Shown here in pieces: positions 9,276-17,370 of a stretch of 64,000 bases of DNA. The notes under the pieces were generated by a model. The model worked only from the letters and a program-made list of their open reading frames with translations. It ran no database searches and was not told the DNA's origin. The stretch lies in contig CP133958.1 in NCBI GenBank assembly GCA_036251205.1, forward strand, positions 2,531,210-2,595,209. Reading direction: 5' to 3'. The DNA is from Orbaceae bacterium BiB (GTDB lineage Bacteria; Pseudomonadota; Gammaproteobacteria; Enterobacterales; Orbaceae). Positions within the stretch are counted from its first letter, which is position 1. Each line of letters begins with the position of its first letter. A program made the position numbers and the translations under genes.

Positions 9276-9581
9276 AGTGCCAAATAATTGAGTTATTAAA
9301 TTTGTGTTATTTTATCATAGGCACACATTTCACACAATTTTTATACGGTTTTGTATCTTTACTGTTTCTAAATTATTTAAATTTAAACTAAGAAATTGAT
9401 TTTTATTAATAATTACTATTCTTTAAGCAATAATTAATCGTAATAATCCCAAATTCTACTAAATTTAATGTTATATATTGTTATTTTTTGTTAATTAGAT
9501 CACAAATATAAGCTTAATAATTATTAATTTAACTATTTTTAACATAAAATAACTTTTATAAACAAATAACAGGAGATTATC
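9276..9581. other. divergent regulatory region between ygbI and ltnD
   Basis: These 306 bases are extremely AT-rich and non-coding. They contain the CRP-like site at 9489-9504 and a possible -10 (TAAAAT, 9545-9550) for ltnD. A partial inverted half-site (CACACA/TTTCACAC) at 9322-9337 could be regulator binding. I see no open reading frame or RNA. Confidence 0.6.
9489..9504 (+). promoter_or_regulatory. CRP-like site upstream of ltnD
   Basis: TGTTA-N6-TCACA matches the CRP core TGTGA-N6-TCACA at 9 of 10 positions, with A/T flanks. Its centre is about 62 bases before the start point expected from the TAAAAT at 9545-9550, the class I CRP geometry. Catabolite control of a sugar-acid operon is expected, but binding is inferred. 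Confidence 0.5.
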
Positions 9582-10493
9582 ATGGCTAAAAAGATGTCAG
9601 TATGTGTTATTGGATTGGGTTCAATGGGGATGGGGGCTGCGGTATCTTGTATTAAAGCCGGTTTAGATACTTATGGTGCTGATTTGAATCCTACGGCCCA
9701 AACACAATTAAAGCGTGCCGGTGCGATACAAGTTGCCGATTCAGCAATTTCTTTCGCTAGTAGTTTAGATGCAGTGTTATTATTAGTTGTCAATGCGCAG
9801 CAGGTTAAACAAATTTTATTTGGTGACCATGCTCTTGCTCCCCATTTAAAACCTCATACGGTTGTTATGATCTCATCAACAATTTCAGCTGATGATGCAA
9901 AAGAAATAGATCATCAACTCAAACAATATCAATTGATTATGCTTGATGCCCCAGTATCTGGTGGTGCTGTAAAAGCAGCTAATGGTGAAATTACTATTAT
10001 GGCATCAGGCCCACAAATCGCTTTTGAAAAATTACAGCCAGTACATAGTGCTATCGCAAGTAATATTTATAACATCGGTAGTGAAATTGGTCTTGGTTCA
10101 ACAGTAAAAATTATTCATCAATTATTAGCTGGCGTACATATTGCGGTTGGCGCTGAAGCAATGGCATTAGCGGCTAGAGCTAATATTCCTTTGGATATGA
10201 TGTATGACGTGGTAACCAACGCAGCGGGTAATTCTTGGATGTTTGAAAACAGGATGAAGCATGTTGTTGATGGTGACTATACACCGAAATCAGCTGTTGA
10301 TATCTTTGTGAAAGATTTAGGATTAGTCAATGATACAGCTAAATCACTTAAGTTCCCGATTCCTTTAGCTAGAACAGCATTTAATATGTTTATTGAAGCA
10401 AGTAATGCTGGATTTGGTAAAGAAGATGACAGTGCCGTTATTAAAATCTTTTCTGGTATTGAGTTACCGACAAAAAAAGGGGAGATGTCATGA
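9582..10493 (+). CDS. ltnD: L-threonate 2-dehydrogenase
   Basis: LtnD oxidises L-threonate to 2-oxo-tetronate with NAD+. The 303-residue product belongs to the beta-hydroxyacid dehydrogenase family: Rossmann motif GLGSMGMGAAVS near residue 11, the substrate motif DAPVSGGAVKAANGEI near 126, and the catalytic Lys in the TVKIIHQLL block near 176. It closely matches E. coli YgbJ. An AGGAG site precedes the ATG. It is the first gene of the operon and overlaps otnK by 4 bases (ATGA), showing translational coupling. Confidence 0.95.
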   Translation: MAKKMSVCVIGLGSMGMGAAVSCIKAGLDTYGADLNPTAQTQLKRAGAIQVADSAISFASSLDAVLLLVVNAQQVKQILFGDHALAPHLKPHTVVMISSTISADDAKEIDHQLKQYQLIMLDAPVSGGAVKAANGEITIMASGPQIAFEKLQPVHSAIASNIYNIGSEIGLGSTVKIIHQLLAGVHIAVGAEAMALAARANIPLDMMYDVVTNAAGNSWMFENRMKHVVDGDYTPKSAVDIFVKDLGLVNDTAKSLKFPIPLARTAFNMFIEASNAGFGKEDDSAVIKIFSGIELPTKKGEMS

Positions 10494-11746
10494 AATTAGG
10501 TGTGATCGCTGACGATTTTACTGGTGCAACTGATATTGCCAGTTTTTTAGTTAATAATGGCATGACAACGATTCAACTAAATGGCGTTCCAACAGAAGAG
10601 ATCGCGGAACAGACTGATGCTATTGTGGTCTCTTTAAAATCAAGAGCTTGTGCACCAGAGATCGCTGTTGAACAATCATTAGCTGCATTTAAATGGTTAA
10701 AAAAACAAGGTTGTCAGCGTTTCTATATTAAATATTGTTCAACGTTTGATAGTACCGCTAAAGGTAATATTGGACCCGTGACAGATGCACTTCTTAATGA
10801 ATTAGAAGAGACAATCACAATAATTTCTCCTGCATTACCCGTGAATGGTCGAACGGTCTATCAGGGCTACCTTTTTGTGATGGATCAATTGTTATCCGAT
10901 TCCGGTATGAGAAATCATCCAATTAATCCAATGCATGATAGTAGTTTGATTCGCTTAATGGAACAACAAGCACAAGGTAAATGTGGCTTAGTTGATATGG
11001 CGACTATTGAAAGGGGAGCTAAGGCTGTTAAGGATAAAATTGCACAATTAAAGCAGCAGGGATATCGTTATGTTGTATTGGATGCAACTAAGAACGAGCA
11101 TCTGTTCATTCAAGGGGAAGCCGTAAAAGATTTAAAATTAGTCACGGGCGGCTCTGGTCTTGCTATTGGACTGGCTAAACAGTGGGCTCGTAATGATATG
11201 AATCCAGAAAAGGCACAGTCTTTAGGTAGGCCTAAAGGAACTAAATGTGTGGTTCTATCTGGTTCATGTTCGGTAATGACTAATCAACAAGTACTTAATT
11301 ACCAAAAGATCGCGCCTTCTTATGCGATTGATGTAGAAAAATGTATTGCGAGTATAGATACTTATAGTAAAGCAATCGTACAGTGGATTTTAGCCAATTC
11401 ACAAGGCAAATATGCCCCTTTGATATATGCAACAACGAATCCACAAGAGCTCAGTGCAATACAACAAAAATGGGGATTAGAGACTTCAAGTCAGGCAGTT
11501 GAAGCTCTGTTTGCCAAGATTGCTATGCAGTTACGTCAGCTTGGTTATGATAAATTCATTGTGGCTGGTGGTGAAACATCAGGAATTGTTTCAAATGCGT
11601 TAGCTGTAAAAGGCTTTTATATTGGACCTACAATTGCGCCAGGTGTGCCATGGGTGAAGGGGATTGATAGCGATATTTATTTGACGCTGAAATCGGGTAA
11701 TTTTGGTGATGAATATTTCTTCGTTAAAGCACAAGGAGAGTTTTAG
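10490..11746 (+). CDS. otnK: 3-oxo-tetronate kinase (DUF1537 family)
   Basis: OtnK phosphorylates 3-oxo-tetronate at O4 with ATP. The 418-residue protein has the two-domain DUF1537 layout: an N-terminal substrate-binding domain (GVIADDFTGATDIASFL at the start, with FDSTAKGNIGPVTDAL near residue 85) and a C-terminal nucleotide-binding domain with the VLSGSCSVMTNQQ and VAGGETSG motifs. It resembles E. coli YgbK. It overlaps ltnD by 4 bases and precedes otnC by 1 base, so all are cotranslated. Family activity is established; specificity here is inferred from gene order. Confidence 0.95.
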   Translation: MKLGVIADDFTGATDIASFLVNNGMTTIQLNGVPTEEIAEQTDAIVVSLKSRACAPEIAVEQSLAAFKWLKKQGCQRFYIKYCSTFDSTAKGNIGPVTDALLNELEETITIISPALPVNGRTVYQGYLFVMDQLLSDSGMRNHPINPMHDSSLIRLMEQQAQGKCGLVDMATIERGAKAVKDKIAQLKQQGYRYVVLDATKNEHLFIQGEAVKDLKLVTGGSGLAIGLAKQWARNDMNPEKAQSLGRPKGTKCVVLSGSCSVMTNQQVLNYQKIAPSYAIDVEKCIASIDTYSKAIVQWILANSQGKYAPLIYATTNPQELSAIQQKWGLETSSQAVEALFAKIAMQLRQLGYDKFIVAGGETSGIVSNALAVKGFYIGPTIAPGVPWVKGIDSDIYLTLKSGNFGDEYFFVKAQGEF

Positions 11747-11747
11747 T

Positions 11748-12371
11748 ATGAAGGAACAACAGGCTAAATTAGCTCTAGTGCAGGCTGGTAAATCATTATT
11801 TCAACGTGGTTATGCAACAGGAACAGCAGGCAATCTTTCGCTCTTATTAGATGATGGTTCAGTGTTAGTGACACCAACAAATTCATGTTTGGGCGAATTA
11901 ACAGTCGATATGTTATCAAAAGTAACACTAAATGGTGAGCATATTGGTGGTAATAAGCCATCAAAAGAGACTAAGTTTCATCTTAGTATTTATCATAATA
12001 ATCCCAAATGTAAGGCGATAGTTCACTTACACAGTCTTTATTTGACGGCACTTTCTTGTTTATCAGATCTTAATATGAGCAATGCGATTAAGCCTTTTAC
12101 ACCGTATATTATTATGAAAGTCGGCGATTTGCCGGTGGTTCCTTATTATAGACCTGGTGATACGAGAATTGCTGAACAACTGGCTGCTTTAGCGCCTAAT
12201 CATAAAGCATTTTTATTAGCTAATCATGGCGCTGTTAGTACCGGAAGTGATTTAAATGATGCAATGAGTAGTTATGAAGAACTTGAAGAAACTGCAAAAT
12301 TAATTTTTATTTTGAAAGGTGAAAATATTCGTTATTTAACTGATCATGAAATCAATGAATTGAAGGGGTAG
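11748..12371 (+). CDS. otnC: 3-oxo-tetronate 4-phosphate decarboxylase
   Basis: OtnC is a class II aldolase-fold enzyme that decarboxylates 3-oxo-tetronate 4-phosphate to dihydroxyacetone phosphate. The 207-residue protein has GTAGNLSLLLDDG near residue 25, the metal-binding HLHS near 91 and the second metal histidine in LANHGAV near 155, all of the aldolase II/AraD type. The start at 11748 follows a good AGGAG site at 11734-11739; an earlier in-frame ATG inside otnK is unlikely. It matches E. coli YgbL. Confidence 0.94.
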   Translation: MKEQQAKLALVQAGKSLFQRGYATGTAGNLSLLLDDGSVLVTPTNSCLGELTVDMLSKVTLNGEHIGGNKPSKETKFHLSIYHNNPKCKAIVHLHSLYLTALSCLSDLNMSNAIKPFTPYIIMKVGDLPVVPYYRPGDTRIAEQLAALAPNHKAFLLANHGAVSTGSDLNDAMSSYEELEETAKLIFILKGENIRYLTDHEINELKG

Positions 12372-12374
12372 GGT

Positions 12375-13169
12375 ATGCAAAAAAATAAGTGTCAATTTGC
12401 TGCAAATTTAACGATGATGTTTACAGAAGTCCCTTTTTTAGAGCGGTTTAGCGCAGCAGCAAATGCAGGTTTTCAAGCTGTTGAGTTTTTATCGCCATAT
12501 GAGTTTACTAAAGAAGAATTATCTCAACAACTCAAAAAAAATAATTTAAAAATGGCATTATTCAATAGTGCTATGGGTGATGTTGCAAAAGGTGAATGGG
12601 GATTAAATGGTATTCCTGGCAGAGAAGATGACGCAAGGAAAAACATTCGAGATGCATTAGAGTACGCTAAGGCGTTGAATTGTTCAATAATTCATTTAAT
12701 GGCAGCGGTTGTCCCTCCTAATGAAGATCGCGCTTTATATCAGCAAACATTAATTGATAATGTCCGTTATGCGGCTGATCTATACGCATCACATAATATC
12801 ACTATTGTGTTAGAAGCGCTTTGTCCTGCAGTAAAACCGAATTATCTCTACTCTAGTCAATGGCAAGTACTGGAAATCGTTAAATTAATTAATCGGCCTA
12901 ATGTTAAGATTTTATTTGATGTATTTCATGCTCAAATTGTTGACGGTAATATTACCCACTTATTTGAAACAATATTTGATCATGTTGGTCATATTCAAAT
13001 AGCTTCTATTCCAGAACGTCATGAACCTGATGAAGGTGAAATTGACTATCAACATATTTTTTCTCTTTTTGAACGAACTCATTATCACGGTTGGATCGGT
13101 TGTGAATATCGTCCAAGAGCGAAAACAGTAGAAGGATTAGGTTGGTATAAAAAATACCTAAATCAATAA
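12375..13169 (+). CDS. otnI: 2-oxo-tetronate isomerase
   Basis: OtnI interconverts 2-oxo- and 3-oxo-tetronate, linking LtnD to OtnK. The 264-residue protein is a hydroxypyruvate-isomerase-like TIM barrel: FAANLTMMFTEVPFLERF at the N-terminus, metal ligands in VLEALCP and LFDVFHAQI, and the last ligand in EIDYQHIF followed by GWIGCEYRP. It matches E. coli YgbM. It starts 3 bases after otnC. The operon then has a hairpin before the permease gene. Confidence 0.94.
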   Translation: MQKNKCQFAANLTMMFTEVPFLERFSAAANAGFQAVEFLSPYEFTKEELSQQLKKNNLKMALFNSAMGDVAKGEWGLNGIPGREDDARKNIRDALEYAKALNCSIIHLMAAVVPPNEDRALYQQTLIDNVRYAADLYASHNITIVLEALCPAVKPNYLYSSQWQVLEIVKLINRPNVKILFDVFHAQIVDGNITHLFETIFDHVGHIQIASIPERHEPDEGEIDYQHIFSLFERTHYHGWIGCEYRPRAKTVEGLGWYKKYLNQ

Positions 13170-13206
13170 GTTATTTATAACTAATTAAATTAATTATAGA
13201 AAAATT

Positions 13207-13233
13207 ATTGCGCATTTAGCGCAATGGTTTTTT
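13207..13233 (+). terminator. hairpin between otnI and the permease gene
   Basis: ATTGCGC (13207-13213) pairs with GCGCAAT (13219-13225), followed by GGTTTTTT. It looks like an intrinsic terminator inside the operon and would lower, or separate, expression of the permease gene. Confidence 0.65.
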
Positions 13234-13274
13234 ACACTCAAAAATCAATGATTTGATTGTATAAGGAGTATGTG

Positions 13275-14618
13275 ATGTCGATAGGATTTTTATTAACCAT
13301 TGCACTAATTAGTATTATTTTTCTACTTACTTTAATTATTAAATTAAAAATTAATCCATTCATCTCTTTAATGTTAGCGAGTCTATTTGTGGCGCTAACT
13401 ACCGGTATTCCCGTAAATAAGATTTGGGGGATCATGACATCTGGAATGGGGGGGCTACTTGGTCATGTTGCGCTAATTATTGGTTTAGGAGCCATGTTAG
13501 GTAAACTTATTGAAAAATCAGGTGGTACAGAATCTTTAGCTTTATATTTCACGAATAAACTTGGTAAAAAAAGAACGATTGCGGCCTTAACGATTGCAAC
13601 ATTCATCTTAGGAATACCCGTTTTCTTTGAAGTTGGTTTTATCATTGTAATCCCAATCATATATGGCTTTGCTAAAATTAATAACCTATCACCGGTCAAA
13701 TTTGGTTTACCTGTTTCTGGAGCGATGTTAACTGTACATGTAGTACTTTCTCCTCATCCTGGCCCTGTAGCCGCTATACAAAATTTTAAAGCTGATATGG
13801 GATTACAGAGTATTATTGCCTTAGGTATAGCCATTTTGGTCGCAGTAGTTGCAGTCTATTCATCAAAATACTTAAATAAAAAAGATTATTCAGTTTCTCA
13901 AGAAGTTATTGATGAGATGAATAGCATCAGTCACGTAACAGATATTAAAGCAATACCTAATCCTGGTTTAATTACTGCCTTAATTGTAACGCCGATCGCT
14001 TTGATTATGATTGGTACTTTCTCTTCCTATGCATTAGGACCTGAATCAACTTTAGGTAACTATTTAGGTTTGATTGGTGCTCCAGGGATTGCATTATTAA
14101 TTGCTATTGCATTAACTTGCTTTTTTATTGGACGCCAACAAAAATGGTCAATCAGTCATTGTAGTGAATTGATGGAAGGATCGCTGCCTAATCTTGCTGT
14201 GATGATTTTTGTTATTGGTGGTGGTGGTATTTTTGGTAAAGTACTATTGGAGTCAGGTGTAGGGCGTTCACTGGCTGATGCGTTATATATGATTAATTTA
14301 CCCCTGATCCCTGCTGCATTTATTATTTCTCTTGCTCTTCGTGCATCACAAGGATCTGCAACGGTTGCAATTGTTACTACCAGTAGCTTATTATCTGAAA
14401 TGACAATTGGTTTATCTCCGGTACAAATCGCATTAATTACGACGGCAACTTGTTTTGGTGGTTTAGGGCTATCTCATGTGAATGATGCGGGTTTTTGGGT
14501 GGTCACTAAATATTTAGGATTATCTGTATCTGATGGCTTAAAAACATGGACAGTTCTGACTACTGTTTTAGGACTTGTTGGCTTCTTATTAACATGGATG
14601 ATGTGGGCAGTGGTTTAG
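13275..14618 (+). CDS. ygbN: GntP-family permease, probable tetronate importer
   Basis: The 447-residue protein is a multi-span membrane transporter of the gluconate:H+ symporter (GntP) family, with about 12-14 hydrophobic segments and the family motifs MLTVHVVLSPHPGPVAA (near residue 160) and GGLGLSHVNDAGFWVV (near residue 400). It corresponds to E. coli YgbN at the end of the same locus, so threonate or erythronate is the likely substrate (inference). The start is ATG 13275, 6 bases after AAGGAG. The in-frame TTG at 13257 is rejected. Confidence 0.92.
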   Translation: MSIGFLLTIALISIIFLLTLIIKLKINPFISLMLASLFVALTTGIPVNKIWGIMTSGMGGLLGHVALIIGLGAMLGKLIEKSGGTESLALYFTNKLGKKRTIAALTIATFILGIPVFFEVGFIIVIPIIYGFAKINNLSPVKFGLPVSGAMLTVHVVLSPHPGPVAAIQNFKADMGLQSIIALGIAILVAVVAVYSSKYLNKKDYSVSQEVIDEMNSISHVTDIKAIPNPGLITALIVTPIALIMIGTFSSYALGPESTLGNYLGLIGAPGIALLIAIALTCFFIGRQQKWSISHCSELMEGSLPNLAVMIFVIGGGGIFGKVLLESGVGRSLADALYMINLPLIPAAFIISLALRASQGSATVAIVTTSSLLSEMTIGLSPVQIALITTATCFGGLGLSHVNDAGFWVVTKYLGLSVSDGLKTWTVLTTVLGLVGFLLTWMMWAVV

Positions 14619-14632
14619 CCCTTTATTTTATA

Positions 14633-14677
14633 GCCCTTTGTCCATTTATCAAAATAAATGAACAGAGGGTTGTTATT
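14633..14677 (+). terminator. terminator of the threonate operon
   Basis: The arms at 14634-14648 and 14655-14669 form a stem of about 15 bp with one G-U and one mismatch, followed by TTGTTATT. Confidence 0.7.
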
Positions 14678-14723
14678 ACTAACAATCGTGATTAGAAAAT
14701 AGTACTCAAATACTAATAAATCG

Positions 14724-15470
14724 TTATTGGCAAGATTGTGTACCAGTTCGATTATTAATAGCACCATTCTCGATTAACAATTTTTGCATATCTTCAAGGC
14801 CTCTCGTACAGGCATAACCTAAAGCACTTTGATTAAAAGACGGTCTATTTGTATCTTCAATTGTTGTGACTTTATTGAGATCAGCTCCTTCACTAATAAG
14901 ATATTTTACAATATCGATACGATTATTACTTGCTGCAACCATCACTAAACTTTCACCATCGTCTTCATGGCTAGTGTCATTGATATCAAAATCAGGTAGA
15001 AGAGCATGTGCTTTTTTTACTATATTGGTATTTTTACCCAATACAGCTGATTTTAAGACATTATATACATCGCCTTTATCTGTAGCCCAAAGGCTAGCAT
15101 TTTGGCTAACTAAATAGTCAAAAATATCTTCATAACCAATAAATGCTGCCCAACCGAGCGCGGTTTGCCCTAAAGAGTCTTCATCTTTAACTTCGATATC
15201 TTGTCCAGCAGCGACCATTGCCTTTATTGTTTCGATATCACCTTGTTTTACGGCATCAAACCATTTTGCATTAGGACCTGTTGATGGGGCATTATAAAAC
15301 ACACGCCATGTTAACTTATCAGCATTAGCAATATCATTCATTTCGGTAAGACTCAATCTGAATTGAGTATAGCCTTCTGGATTATCGGGATTGAGAACTT
15401 TAGCATTTACACTATTCATTAATAAAACTGAGGATAGAATAATTAATAGTGACTGTTTAAATTTATTCAT
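14724..15470 (-). CDS. exported ankyrin-repeat protein
   Basis: I start the gene at ATG 15470, which follows AAGGT and begins a signal peptide (MNKFKQSLLIILSSVLLMNS, cleavage after VNA); the upstream ATG at 15503 would bury it. The remaining 225 residues contain about four ankyrin repeats: FDAVKQGDIETIKAMVAAGQ, LGQTALGWAAFIGYEDIFDY, SLVMVAASNNRIDIVKYLIS and SALGYACTRGLEDMQKLLIE. Two cysteines, one in the last repeat and one at the very C-terminus, could form a disulfide. It is probably periplasmic and protein-binding. Partner and role are unknown. Confidence 0.82.
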   Translation of the reverse strand: MNKFKQSLLIILSSVLLMNSVNAKVLNPDNPEGYTQFRLSLTEMNDIANADKLTWRVFYNAPSTGPNAKWFDAVKQGDIETIKAMVAAGQDIEVKDEDSLGQTALGWAAFIGYEDIFDYLVSQNASLWATDKGDVYNVLKSAVLGKNTNIVKKAHALLPDFDINDTSHEDDGESLVMVAASNNRIDIVKYLISEGADLNKVTTIEDTNRPSFNQSALGYACTRGLEDMQKLLIENGAINNRTGTQSCQ

Positions 15471-15740
15471 TTGATACCTTATTATTTGATTTTCAATGGT
15501 CATATATTTGTGATTTATAAATCGAATATAACATAATGCTTTTTTATATTATTGGGATATTCGGCGGCTATTATAAAGTAAAACGTATAAATTAAAGCAC
15601 CTATTATTGATATCGGTACGGTAAAATTATAGAGAGTTGATCATTGATTTATTATACTATTACGATGCAACATCATTATTGATGTTTCTTGTGAAGCTAG
15701 AGTCTCTTATTTTGAATCAGTGTCATCAAATTTTAGACAT

Positions 15741-15762
15741 AAAAAAATCACCATTAGGTGAT
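15741..15762 (-). terminator. tRNA operon terminator
   Basis: On the minus strand ATCACC and GGTGAT pair around TAAT and are followed by seven T residues, 11 bases beyond the tRNA-Lys CCA end. Confidence 0.85.
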
Positions 15763-15772
15763 CTATAAAAAT

Positions 15773-15848
15773 TGGTGGGTCGTGAAGGATTCGAACCTTC
15801 GACCAACGGATTAAAAGTCCGCTGCTCTACCGACTGAGCTAACGACCC
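15773..15848 (-). tRNA. tRNA-Lys (anticodon TTT)
   Basis: A 76-nucleotide cloverleaf including encoded CCA: the acceptor arms GGGTCG and CGACCC pair, the D-loop reads AGCTCAGTCGGTAGAGC, the anticodon loop is CTTTTAA, and the T arm has GGTTCGAATCC. It is the last gene of a three-tRNA operon on the minus strand. Confidence 0.97.
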
Positions 15849-15893
15849 ATCTAAGTGATGGTGTATAAAACTAACTATCCATCTAATTAAAGA

Positions 15894-15969
15894 TGGTGGG
15901 TGATACCGGGTTCGAACCAGTGACCCCCTCCTTGTAAGGGAGGTGCTCTCCCAACTGAGCTAATCACCC
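15894..15969 (-). tRNA. tRNA-Val (anticodon TAC), second copy
   Basis: A 76-nucleotide tRNA with encoded CCA, acceptor GGGTGAT pairing with ATCACCC, anticodon TAC in CTTACAA, and T arm GGTTCGAACC. It is identical to the copy at 16021-16096 and 51 bases downstream of it in the same transcript. Confidence 0.97.
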
Positions 15970-16020
15970 CAAATTAAAAAACAAATTACATTGTCATTTA
16001 ATTAAGCACACAGTAAGAAT

Positions 16021-16096
16021 TGGTGGGTGATACCGGGTTCGAACCAGTGACCCCCTCCTTGTAAGGGAGGTGCTCTCCCAACTGAGCTAATCACCC
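16021..16096 (-). tRNA. tRNA-Val (anticodon TAC), first copy
   Basis: Same sequence as the copy at 15894-15969, a tandem duplication. It is the first gene of the tRNA operon, just downstream of a near-consensus promoter. Confidence 0.97.
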
Positions 16097-16113
16097 TTAC
16101 CGTGTGGGAGAGC

Positions 16114-16141
16114 ATTATAAAGAACATGACTGTGCAGTCAA
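16114..16141 (-). promoter_or_regulatory. tRNA operon promoter
   Basis: On the minus strand TTGACT (16136-16141) and TATAAT (16114-16119) are separated by 16 bases, and a GC-rich GCTCTCCC stretch follows the -10. This is the form expected of a strong, stringently controlled sigma-70 tRNA promoter. Confidence 0.9.
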
Positions 16142-16199
16142 TAGTTTTTTTTATTTTTATTCAAATTATTGTTCTTTCGGCTTAAATTTAAACACTTTT

Positions 16200-16215
16200 T
16201 GCGACATTTTTCACA
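16200..16215 (+). promoter_or_regulatory. CRP-S-like (Sxy-dependent) site before the DNA-uptake operon
   Basis: TGCGA-N6-TCACA occurs about 100 bases before the first gene. The C at the third position in place of the usual T is the hallmark of CRP-S sites, which need the competence regulator Sxy as well as CRP. Pasteurellaceae com genes and E. coli hof genes carry such sites. The match is seen; function is inferred. A CATAAA at 16234-16239 could serve as the -10. Confidence 0.6.
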
Positions 16216-16299
16216 TCACTGACTAGAATTCACCATAAATGGGCTTTTTTATATCAAAATTAAATTGTCATATTAGATGATATAAGGAGCTTAAATAAC

Positions 16300-17370
16300 T
16301 TGTATTACATTACTCTTTTTGTTGAAACATCATGTTTAACGTGTTTTATTACTGAAATTAATCGTAAGCAAACTAAACTACTGTCTAAACAGGTGGTAGA
16401 GTTACAACCTATTGATGATATTTCGATATTACAAACAGTTGTTCATGAGCTCTGTCGTTCTTGTCATCAATATAAGCCTATTTTTCGTATTATTGTGGCA
16501 GATATCCATATTAGGCAAGGACTAATACCATTACCAAATATAAGTTTAAAAGAGTATGAGATTGAAACTTATGTTATTAATTCGTTAGTCAAATTATTTC
16601 ACACGCAACAACCGTTTAGTTACGATTATCAACAACAATTAAAAAATGAGACGCAGCAGCTTGTTGTTACCGCTTATCCTCAGCAAAAAGTAAAGTTTTG
16701 GCTTACACTATGTCAGTCATATCATATCGATTTTATTGGTGTAGCTCTCGAGATAGGTGAATATTTAAAGACTGAAAAAAACAGCCTTACTCTTTTTGAA
16801 CATCTAGCTTATCAACCAAAGATCACTGGTTTCAATTTTCTACCTTGGAGAGAAAAAATCAGGGTAAAAAAACAGATCCTATTTTTTTGCACTACCGCGA
16901 TTTACGCTTGTATTTGTTTCATATTAGTTTTTTGGTTATTGTACTATCGTACAACCCAAAAAAATCAACAAATCATTAAAAATCAGCAAGTACAACGAGA
17001 GATAACGCTACAATCAAGCCATTTATTACGAATTGATGAATTAGATCAGAAACTTAAGCAACAACAAACCGTGTTGGATCAACAACGATCGCATCAAACA
17101 CAGTTCATGATGATAGTTAATACGCTAATCTTTATTGCTAATAAGATACCTGATGAACTTTGGTTAAGTTACTTAGCTTATTATAATCACCGATTGAAAT
17201 TAACCGGTTATGGTTTTAGTTATGCCAATATATTAGCGTTTACTCAATCCTTGAATGACTTGGAAACATTGAAAAATCATAAGCTTATTTCAGTCAAATA
17301 CAATAAAAATTTATTAAATTTTGAGCTTGATATTTTATCTAATACATCCGGTATTAATGATGAAAATTGA
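16300..17370 (+). CDS. fused PilM-PilN-like (ComA-ComB/HofM-HofN) pilus assembly protein
   Basis: The gene starts at TTG 16300, 9 bases after AAGGAGC. Residues 1 to about 180 look like a shortened PilM/HofM, the actin-like cytoplasmic part of the type IV pilus alignment complex. From about residue 183 the sequence FNFLPWREKIRVKKQ is the classic PilN start, followed by one membrane span (ILFFCTTAIYACICFILVFW), a coiled coil (about residues 225-270) and a PilN-type periplasmic domain. The total of 356 residues is well below the sum of separate HofM (259) and HofN (179), so the C-terminal part of PilM is missing. No frameshift is seen. It overlaps the next gene by 14 bases. Confidence 0.75.
   Translation: MYYITLFVETSCLTCFITEINRKQTKLLSKQVVELQPIDDISILQTVVHELCRSCHQYKPIFRIIVADIHIRQGLIPLPNISLKEYEIETYVINSLVKLFHTQQPFSYDYQQQLKNETQQLVVTAYPQQKVKFWLTLCQSYHIDFIGVALEIGEYLKTEKNSLTLFEHLAYQPKITGFNFLPWREKIRVKKQILFFCTTAIYACICFILVFWLLYYRTTQKNQQIIKNQQVQREITLQSSHLLRIDELDQKLKQQQTVLDQQRSHQTQFMMIVNTLIFIANKIPDELWLSYLAYYNHRLKLTGYGFSYANILAFTQSLNDLETLKNHKLISVKYNKNLLNFELDILSNTSGINDEN

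Noticed and set aside
15894-16096. Tandem tRNA-Val copies as an integration scar or attachment site
   Set aside because: Both are complete, share one promoter and terminator, and no integrase or island lies nearby. A simple tandem duplication explains them.
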